Of a DNA stretch of 34,744 nt, positions 25,245 to 33,500 are shown piece after piece (the first letter of the stretch is position 1; the number at the start of each line of letters is the position of its first letter). The notes beneath the pieces were generated by a model. It was given only the letters and a program-made list of their open reading frames with translations, made no database searches and had not been told where the DNA came from. Source of the DNA: Parcubacteria group bacterium GW2011_GWA2_38_13 (GTDB lineage Bacteria; Patescibacteriota; Patescibacteriia; Buchananbacterales; GWA2-38-13); NCBI GenBank assembly GCA_000992395.1, contig LBUD01000008.1:1622-36365 (forward strand), read 5' to 3'. The position numbers and the translations under genes were made by a program.

Positions 25245-28200
25245 ATGAAAAACAAAAAACCCACCCTTTCAAAACAATTTAAATTTTATAATAGCCCCAT
25301 TTTCGTAGTGCTTATATTTACAATACTTATGGCGGCTTTTTTTATTATCTCTTACGAAGCATCGGCGCAGATACGAGAATCTGTCACAAACGGATTTGGA
25401 TATGCGTCAAGCATGGGCCTTGGAGCCCGCGATTTGCGTACTATCATATTCGCGATAATAAATGTTTTGTTGGGATTTTTATCAATTGTCGCCGTACTTA
25501 TCATTATGTACGGCGGTTTTGTTTGGATGACATCTAAAGGAGACCCGAAACGGGTTGATGATGCAAAAAATATTTTGAAAAATGCGGTTATTGGGCTAGT
25601 GATAATTTTTCTGGCGTTTTCAATTGTGCAGTTTGTCTTCAGGTTTTTATTAGGAGCCGTGACTCCTCCAGGAGCTGGAAACGCACCTCCTCCGCCGGGC
25701 GGATGCGTGAATTGTAGCGCCTTAGGGGGTGGAATTATTGAAACAGTATTTCCTGCAAATGCTGCCCGCGACGTTCCGCGCGATACTATGATTTTTGTTA
25801 CTTTCAAAGAAGTCATCCAGACCGATACAATAATTCGGGGCGGTGGCGTGAGTGGTGATCTTATGGCTGGCGAGAATAATGTTCAAATATCTTATACTGA
25901 TCCGGTGACCAAGCTGCCGGTTGAGCTTGGGAGCGCTGATGTTGTGGCTTCATCCGGTGATAATAAGACATTTTCATTTCGTCCGGACAAATATTTGGGC
26001 GATGGAAAAAATAATATAATATATAGCGTACGGCTTGGAAAAGATATTTTGAAAGAAGGCGTGGATATTGTGGCACCGTTAGGATTTAATGATCCTGCAT
26101 TTCAAGGACCAATAAATTATTATAAATGGTGGTTTGAGGTTGGGACAAGGCTTGATCTTATCCCTCCAAAAATTAGTAATGTTGCACCGGATCCGGAAGT
26201 TACGGGGATTGCGGGAAAAGATAATTATTCGCCAGTGGCACCGGTTGCTTCATTTGCGACAATTACCGTGACGAAAGTTCCGCAGACGTATGTAGCTCCA
26301 GTTCTTCAGGGTACTGTTGATATACTATCCGGATCGGCTACCATAATTGGTACAGTAACAGAGACGCCAAAATTTGCAGGAAAATCGAACGTGAAGATTT
26401 GCTTAACGGGTGCAGCCAATCAATTTTCTATTACTCAGGTTGCCGCAGGATCGGCGAATTGCGCAGGCGTCGCGCCGGCAGTACCACTGGATTGTTTAAA
26501 CGCAACAACGCCATTAGTTGAAACCTCAATAATAGGATGCGGATTGTCCGTGAATTTTAATGAAAGTCCGGCAATTGGCAATCAATTTATTTTTTCCGTA
26601 ACAGCCGCAATTCCAGCAGACACATTACAGGTAGCAAATACCACATATACATTTGTATTAGCCGCGCCGGCAGGAAACCAAATTTTAGCCGGAGGTGGTA
26701 TAAATGGAACTGTTACAAATATTATTAATAAAATATCTTCGGTTGCCGAATCGCCTAACGTGAATGCCGAGGCGGTTGTAGGATTTGCGAATCGGATAAA
26801 GTTTGTGGCAGCTATTAAAGGAGTGTCCGGTGACTCTATCCAAATTTCTTCAAGCGCGGTCAGTGGCGATTGGATAAATCTCCCATCCCCAATTAATCTA
26901 AGCGGCGGGGTAGATGCATTAATGGGAAGAAGTATTGTTGAAATTCCCGATGAATCGCGCGATGTTATAATAAAAATTAATTTTTCAGAACCTATGTTTC
27001 CGCCAAAAATCGGCGGCGTGGTTGCAACGCAAGGTAACAATCCTGATTCAAGAGGAATGGGTCAATTGCTCGCAGGAGATTTTAGTGCCATAGAAGTATT
27101 TGCAGATCTTAATAATAATTTTGTTTCCGGCGCTAACCCGGAACCCATTGAACATGTAGCGGGTACGTGGAGAATTTCAAATAATTATAAAACAGCGGAA
27201 TTCATATCAAATTTAAGCTGTGGAATATGTCCGGATGGTCTTACTCCATGCAATAACGATACGGAATGCGGCGGCGGTGCTTGCAGTGTTGTAAAAAATT
27301 CTTGCGGTGATATTAAGAAATGTCTTCCGGTAAAAGGCGATGTCACGCATTATATTGTTCGGGTAAATACCGCCAATCTTATTAATACATGCGCAGGCTC
27401 CAATGATAATTGCAAAGACGAAAGATTTAATATTTGCGGTGCTGATAATGTTTGCGAAGACGCGGGCGGAATAAATTATCCAAAAGCAAGGGAGCCAATA
27501 GACGGAGTAGTTGATGCGGCGGCGAATTCTATGGACGGCAACAGGAATGATAACACTCAAGGACCGTTACCCGCTCCAAACACTTTTTATATTGATGTGC
27601 CAACTCTGATAAATCCTGCGCAGGGTGATAGCTATCAATGGGAATTTAATATTAATAAAACCATTGACATGACTCCTCCGGAAATTGAAGCCCGCGGGCC
27701 AGACCAGGACCAGGTGGTTTCGCCAATCTATGTGCCAAGCGCGCAATTTAATAAGCGCATGATGATGTCAACATTTAAACCCGACAATAGTTATCCCGAC
27801 GGATTATGCAATTGTGCTGTTGATGCCGATTGTGTCAGCGCAACGGACTCAAGAGATGAATATTGTGACAATACTTTTAAGGTTTGCAGAAGAAAAGATA
27901 ATGCCGAGTCGTTTTGCAGATACGATTCGCAATGCAAAAGGCCGGCATTAAAATGCAGGAATCAGGAGTATGTCACGCTAATTGATTCGTTAAAAAGAAC
28001 CGGGTATTGGATAGTGGGAGAAGATATTGATACAAATGGTGACAGTTTTGCTGATAAATCAATTATGCGCATGAATCAGACGGGCTTTATTGAAAATGCG
28101 CCTTATCATATAGATATCGGATCCGGGTTGAGAGATTACCATCAGAATTGTTTTATGCCGGGTAAGGGACCAGGATGTAATCCAACTTCCGATTTGCCGT

Positions 28201-28274
28201 TTTGTTGTTATGGCGTGCCAACAGCCCCGCTTGCAAATGGCGATTCGCCTTGCCTCCCTGCTACGAAGTCGTAA
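25245..28274 (+). CDS. Large surface protein: VirB2/TrbC pilin-like two-TM N-terminus fused to Ig-like (Big_5-like) extracellular domains
   Basis: GLGARDLRTIIFAIINVLLGFLSIVAVLIIMYGGFVWMTSKGDPKRVDDAKNILKNAVIGLVIIFLAFSIVQFVF then ETVFPANAARDVPRDTMIFVTFKEVI. Confidence 0.85.
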   Translation: MKNKKPTLSKQFKFYNSPIFVVLIFTILMAAFFIISYEASAQIRESVTNGFGYASSMGLGARDLRTIIFAIINVLLGFLSIVAVLIIMYGGFVWMTSKGDPKRVDDAKNILKNAVIGLVIIFLAFSIVQFVFRFLLGAVTPPGAGNAPPPPGGCVNCSALGGGIIETVFPANAARDVPRDTMIFVTFKEVIQTDTIIRGGGVSGDLMAGENNVQISYTDPVTKLPVELGSADVVASSGDNKTFSFRPDKYLGDGKNNIIYSVRLGKDILKEGVDIVAPLGFNDPAFQGPINYYKWWFEVGTRLDLIPPKISNVAPDPEVTGIAGKDNYSPVAPVASFATITVTKVPQTYVAPVLQGTVDILSGSATIIGTVTETPKFAGKSNVKICLTGAANQFSITQVAAGSANCAGVAPAVPLDCLNATTPLVETSIIGCGLSVNFNESPAIGNQFIFSVTAAIPADTLQVANTTYTFVLAAPAGNQILAGGGINGTVTNIINKISSVAESPNVNAEAVVGFANRIKFVAAIKGVSGDSIQISSSAVSGDWINLPSPINLSGGVDALMGRSIVEIPDESRDVIIKINFSEPMFPPKIGGVVATQGNNPDSRGMGQLLAGDFSAIEVFADLNNNFVSGANPEPIEHVAGTWRISNNYKTAEFISNLSCGICPDGLTPCNNDTECGGGACSVVKNSCGDIKKCLPVKGDVTHYIVRVNTANLINTCAGSNDNCKDERFNICGADNVCEDAGGINYPKAREPIDGVVDAAANSMDGNRNDNTQGPLPAPNTFYIDVPTLINPAQGDSYQWEFNINKTIDMTPPEIEARGPDQDQVVSPIYVPSAQFNKRMMMSTFKPDNSYPDGLCNCAVDADCVSATDSRDEYCDNTFKVCRRKDNAESFCRYDSQCKRPALKCRNQEYVTLIDSLKRTGYWIVGEDIDTNGDSFADKSIMRMNQTGFIENAPYHIDIGSGLRDYHQNCFMPGKGPGCNPTSDLPFCCYGVPTAPLANGDSPCLPATKS

Positions 28275-28284
28275 AGCAATCAGC

Positions 28285-28326
28285 CCCATGTGTCCTATTA
28301 GTCTTATGCAACCTATATGTCCTATC
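28285..28326. repeat. 9-nt-type word array (GTCCTAT words) running into the start of the next ORF
   Basis: TGTCCTATTAGTCTTATGCAACCTATATGTCCTATC. Confidence 0.65.
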
Positions 28327-29033
28327 AAGAATTGAAGTCCTACCGGCAGGCGATGGCGATTCAGGATTACACGGTTGAATTCTGCAAAATATATGTCAGT
28401 AAATTTTCAAGAACCACCGACCAGATGATTCAGGCGGCGCGCAGCGGAAAACAGAATATCGTTGAGGGCTGTTCCGTTTCAAAAACATCCCCGCAAACAG
28501 AATTAAAATTGATCGGGGTGGCAAGGGGATCGCTGGAAGAACTTTTGGAAGATTACAAGGATTTTTTGCGGCAGAAAGGGTTGGAAATTTGGAGAAAAGA
28601 CGACCCGAGGGCGGTTGAAGTGAGAAATTTAGCGTATAGGCCGGATATGACTGATAGGGCTGATAAGTCGGATATGTCTGATAAGCCTTATAGGGCCGGT
28701 GAGCCGGATAGGACTGATATGTCGAATAGGGCGGATAAGACTGATAGGGCGGATAAGGCTTGCACGACCTATACGTCTTATAAGTCCTATGAGTCCTATC
28801 AATATTATTTGAAAAATCCTGAAAGCGCAGGAAACGCGATGATAGTTCTCATTAATCAAACAAATTATTTATTAGATCAGCAAATGAAAGCCGTGAGAAA
28901 ACAAATGGAAGAAAAGGGAATTTCAAGCTTTTCCCATCAAGAAAAATTGCGCAGGATTTTAGAAGACAGGAAAAAGAAAAATGAAGAGTTCGATAAGTGG
29001 TTGAAAACCGTTGGACAAAATAAGTCAGAATAA
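28317..29033 (+). CDS. Four helix bundle protein with C-terminal suffix domain, interrupted in frame by a 9-nt repeat array
   Basis: RTTDQMIQAARSGKQNIVEGCSVSKTSPQTELKLIGVARGSLEELLEDYKDFLRQ (S23-like) ... NPESAGNAMIVLINQTNYLLDQQMKAV (suffix). Confidence 0.85.
   Translation: MSYQELKSYRQAMAIQDYTVEFCKIYVSKFSRTTDQMIQAARSGKQNIVEGCSVSKTSPQTELKLIGVARGSLEELLEDYKDFLRQKGLEIWRKDDPRAVEVRNLAYRPDMTDRADKSDMSDKPYRAGEPDRTDMSNRADKTDRADKACTTYTSYKSYESYQYYLKNPESAGNAMIVLINQTNYLLDQQMKAVRKQMEEKGISSFSHQEKLRRILEDRKKKNEEFDKWLKTVGQNKSE
28650..28803. repeat. In-frame 9-nt tandem array, left-type then inverted right-type units, inside the four-helix-bundle gene
   Basis: GATAGGGCT GATAAGTCG GATATGTCT GATAAGCCT TATAGGGCC GGTGAGCCG GATAGGACT GATATGTCG AATAGGGCG GATAAGACT GATAGGGCG GATAAGGCT TGCACGACC TATACGTCT TATAAGTCC TATGAGTCC TATC. 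Confidence 0.9.
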
Positions 29034-29184
29034 GCTGGATAGGTCTGATAGGACAGATAAGTCTGAATAAGACGAATAGGTCTGGTAAGTCAGAATAAGT
29101 TGGATAAGCCTTATAAATCGCATATGTCCTATAGGACTTATAAGACATATAGGTCTGATAAGTCTAATAAGACCCATAAGTCCC
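29032..29184. repeat. Word array downstream of the second four-helix-bundle gene (same vocabulary)
   Basis: GGATAGGTCTGATAGGACAGATAAGTCTGAATAAGACGAATAGGTCTGGTAAGTCAGAATAAG...ATGTCCTATAGGACTTATAAGACATATAGG. Confidence 0.85.
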
Positions 29185-29204
29185 TAAAGCCGGAATTTAA
29201 AAAA

Positions 29205-30590
29205 ATGAAAAAAAGAAAAATACAATTTATCGCGCTACTGCTTGCAGGGTTTTGTATTGGCATAATTTCTTTTTTTACTGTTACCGAAGTATTCGCGCAG
29301 GTAAGAACCGCCGTGACCAATGGATTCGGCTATGCCGCAGGAATGGGTTTTGGTACGCGGGATTTGCGCACCATCATATTTACTATTGTTAATGTTATTT
29401 TGGGATTTTTAGCAATTGTCGCCGTATTGATTATCGCATACGGCGGATTGGTTTGGATGACCTCGCATGGCAATGAACAGCAGGTTGAAAAAGCAAAAAA
29501 AATTCTTATCAATGCCGTAATCGGACTGGTGGTTGTTTTTCTTTCCTATTCCATAGCGTTTTTTGTTTTCAATGTTTTGATGCGGGCGACGGGCGTGGTT
29601 CCGGGAGGAGGCGCTATTGCCTGTACGGCCGGCCTTGACGCTCCGATACCTTGTCCTGAAAGTCCAGCCGGATGTTCTTGGAATCGTTTTTGTAAAGACA
29701 CAAATCCTGATTTTTATGGCGCTTGCGAAATGGATTTTGCAGACCCGGGATGTATCGCAAGCTGTACGGCGATAAATTTGACTCCGCCGCCTCCGGCTGA
29801 TCCGCAAATCAGGAACAAGGTGATAGTTGCTGAATTAAATGCGGAAGTAGATAGGGGATCGGTTTTTGCCCCAGGTGTAAATAATTTTCAGGTAACAAGG
29901 CGGGTTGTAAGAGGAGATGGGCTCATTGGCGCTTTAGGAGATGTGTGCGCCACCAATCAGGAATGTCTATCGGATAAATGTACGGGAGTGGCTTGTGATG
30001 GGAATTTTGTCCAGGGAAATATTACCTATAGTCCAAATGGTAAATTTATCAGGTTTGCGCCAGTGGTTCCTTGCGGAGCGGAAAAATGTTTTAGCGCGTT
30101 TGCGACCTATGATGTGAAATTAATTAATGGGGTTGGAGGCATCCAGTGCACCAGTGGATCTACGCTTACATGCGGAGACTGTGTTACGACATTTACAACC
30201 GGCGATGCCATTGACATTACTTCACCTACAATAATGCTTGAACCTGCAAATATCTGCGAAGGTGCCGGAGGAATTCCGCCGAACAACATTCTTTCTGCAA
30301 AAGTGAAAGATGATAGCGGAGTAACACAGGTTGATTATTCAAGCACACTCGGCGTAATTGGTTTTGATGCTCCAATTCCAAATCCGGGAGTTGAAGTATT
30401 ATCGCAGATAAATTGGTTTCCGCCTGTAGGAACTTTACCCACAAACCCAACGCTTTTGGTTACTGCAGTTGCGTTGGATGGAGACAGTCATACAGCATCT
30501 GCGCAAAGAAATTATACTATTTATAAAAATCATTGTTGTAACGGAATCCTTGATGGAAACGAGGAAGGCACGGATTGCGGAATCTTGTGA
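29205..30590 (+). CDS. Second surface protein: pilin-like N-terminus plus Cys-rich/Ig-like region; reading frame stops at 30590 in mid-architecture
   Basis: MKKRKIQFIALLLAGFCIG...QVRTAVTNGFGYAAGMGFGTRDLRTIIFTIVNVILGFLAIVAVLIIAYGGLVWMTSHGNEQQVEKAKKILINAVIGLVVVFLSYSIAFFVFNVL is paralogous to 25245..28274. Track start at 29100 is array-derived. Confidence 0.85.
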   Translation: MKKRKIQFIALLLAGFCIGIISFFTVTEVFAQVRTAVTNGFGYAAGMGFGTRDLRTIIFTIVNVILGFLAIVAVLIIAYGGLVWMTSHGNEQQVEKAKKILINAVIGLVVVFLSYSIAFFVFNVLMRATGVVPGGGAIACTAGLDAPIPCPESPAGCSWNRFCKDTNPDFYGACEMDFADPGCIASCTAINLTPPPPADPQIRNKVIVAELNAEVDRGSVFAPGVNNFQVTRRVVRGDGLIGALGDVCATNQECLSDKCTGVACDGNFVQGNITYSPNGKFIRFAPVVPCGAEKCFSAFATYDVKLINGVGGIQCTSGSTLTCGDCVTTFTTGDAIDITSPTIMLEPANICEGAGGIPPNNILSAKVKDDSGVTQVDYSSTLGVIGFDAPIPNPGVEVLSQINWFPPVGTLPTNPTLLVTAVALDGDSHTASAQRNYTIYKNHCCNGILDGNEEGTDCGIL

Positions 30591-33500
30591 CAATTTTTGG
30601 AAGAAATTTTGGAGCAAGGGGGCCCTTGAGCAGAGTTGAATTTGATAGTGATCCGTTGCCGGGCGCTGATGCTTCGGGGGCAGAGACGTGGGTTAATGCT
30701 CGAATCGCGGATTTTTTAGTTGCTTGCCCTGATGCGTGGAGTGACGACAGGATAATTGTTGAAGTTCCGAATTTGGGTGGTCTTGGGATACGAGGGCCTA
30801 TTCGAGTAACAAAAGACGATGGAGGTATAGCGCTTATTGATTCAACCAATGATGTGTCGGTGGGAGAGAGAAAAATTTTAGATTTTAACGTAACAAATAT
30901 TACTTTGCCGGGAATATGCCAAATTACTCCCGATGAAGGATTTTTTAAACAGCGGGTTAGCTTGGGCGGAATAAATTTTGACGCGCCGGATATTGATAAT
31001 ATACGTTTCGGCCCATTACCGGTTGCGCAGGGATTTATAATTGCAAGCGACAATACGATTAATAATATTGAAGTGCCGAATTTAGCTGCAAATACTATTG
31101 CATGGGTTACTGCAGGTATTGGGACTAGCAGAAGCAACGCTTTGCCTTTTAAGGTTACTTCCGGGGATAATCAGCCGATTATATATCGCTATACCCCATA
31201 CCCAACAGATCCTGCGCCCAATAATCAGGGAGCGGTTGGCGATTACGTGACCATTATTGGAGCGAATTTTGGTACGGATGCGGGGAGAGTATTTTTTTCA
31301 AATGGAACTGATCCCGCTGATATTATTTTTCCAAATGAATGTCCAAAAAATTATTGGACAAATACAAGAATAATAGTGAAGGTTCCGGCAGGAGCAACTG
31401 ATGGGTATATACGAGTAGTAAGAAACGATTTGAATTCAACTGATACGCGAATATCAGGATTATTAGATTTTGATATTGGCGGTAATCCAAAGCCTGGTAT
31501 TTGTGCCTTAATGCCCGAAAGCGGGCCTGCTGGTATAACCGATGTTAAAATATACGGCGAACGGCTTGCTACGGCACAAAGAATCAAATTTTATAATGCT
31601 GCTGATTTAATCCCTGCTGATTTTAATATTGTCGGTGCTCATATTGAAGATGCTACTGTTCCAACTGAAGCGCAAACCGGCGATGTTTTTGTTTTTGATG
31701 GCGCTGCCAATAGGAGCAACGGATTTCCATTTACTGTAGGTGCGTGTATTAATAATAATTCTTGCGCTGATCCTGCTACTCAAGAATGTTGTTTGTCTGG
31801 TGAATTTGCAAAATCCTGCGTTCCCAAGGGCGAATGCTCGGGTATAAGAAACCGCGGTGCGTATCGCTGGTCGTTTGTTGCGGGAAATATGGGACCGCAT
31901 GTTGTGTATGATTGCCAAAGGACAAATTCCTGTAAACAGATTTGTATTGCCGGAACCCCAAATTCAGGAAAGGCGTGCGCGCAAGATACTGACTGCGGAA
32001 TCGATAACGCGGCAGTAGAAGAGTGTGGATCTCCTATATCAAGTCCTGCGCCTGATGCACGTCGGGATGGAAAAACAGATGCGGACAGGGATGGAGTTTT
32101 CGATGGCGTTCCCGTGAATTCTGTTATTACTGCCACGTTCAGCGAGGATATGAATGATGCGTCCATAACATATACGGGAAATATAAATGATAGCATTGTT
32201 GTCCACGAATGTTTAAATGGACCCGGCAACGATCCTGGAATAACGGTTCCATGCAATGCTGCCACATTGAATAATTTTACTTTAACTAATGGTCAAAAAA
32301 TTTATAATGGAGCTAACGTTGATTATTTTGAGCTTGTGCCGCCTGCGAATTTGAATCCCGCGACCCCGGCCGTCAGAGATTTTAAACCCGATACGTGGTA
32401 TCAGGTTGAATTGAAAGCAACCGATGATCCTAATGCTATGCGATCAGCAAAGGCGATTGAGCTCAATGGCAATAACGGACCAACATCCAATTATATATGG
32501 CGGTTTTATACAAGGGCGAATAACACTGCAGGAAATGTCGGATGTATTGATTGCCAGCCCAAAGTTCAGCTTGATGGTAGCGCTCATACATGGGCGTGGA
32601 CAGTAGAGGATGCCGCTTTTGTTGATGCGGCAGAGTTGGCAGGCGGGTCAGTAACGGATGACATAAAGCAGGCTGTTGCGAAAGCGGAAACACAAGGACA
32701 TTTTGTAAAAACAACAATAGAAACCGGACACGCAACACAATGCACAATAAAAGTTGATTTGACGACCCCTGTGGTGGAGGCGTATAAACCCAACTGCGGT
32801 TCGGCATGCGCAAACGCCGCAATGTATGTGAAATTTAATAAGGAAATGAAACACACGGATGTTGCTGCGTTTGATCATCTTAACGTCAATACGGTACTTC
32901 TTTATACATGCGGAGGCGATTATACTTGTACAACCATGCAAAGGCAGGCTATTACTGTACCAGTCTGTAACGACGTGGGTGGCAAGACCGAATGCACATT
33001 TTCCAATAACGAAACATATTCCGTAGGAGGCTCTATTTATAATTTTATTCCGGGAAACTATTATCGGGTTGTGCTTTTGAAATCCATACAATCCCTTGAG
33101 AATAAAAATCTTGGAAATTTAAATTTTAACGAACCGGGTGGAATTGCTGAACCCGATTCCTTTTCTTATCAATTTAAAGTTACAACTGATCCGACGCTTT
33201 GCGCCCTCAATAGTGTTGTCATAACACCGCAAAACGGACAAGTGCCCGTTGGATCAAGCCGGGTGTATACGGGAAATCCGTATTCAAAACCGGATAGATG
33301 CGAACCTTCTACCGGCCAATTATTAAATGCTTATAATTACGATTGGCAATGGAAAAATCCGCCCGATAATATTCCGGTGGGAACGCCAGTGGGTAATACG
33401 GCGTCTGTCACCCAAGTAGATACCTGCGGAAATGGTGTTCGGGAAAAGGGAGAGGATTGCGATCCTCCCAATGTCGCGAACGGTTGTAGTGTAAATTGTT

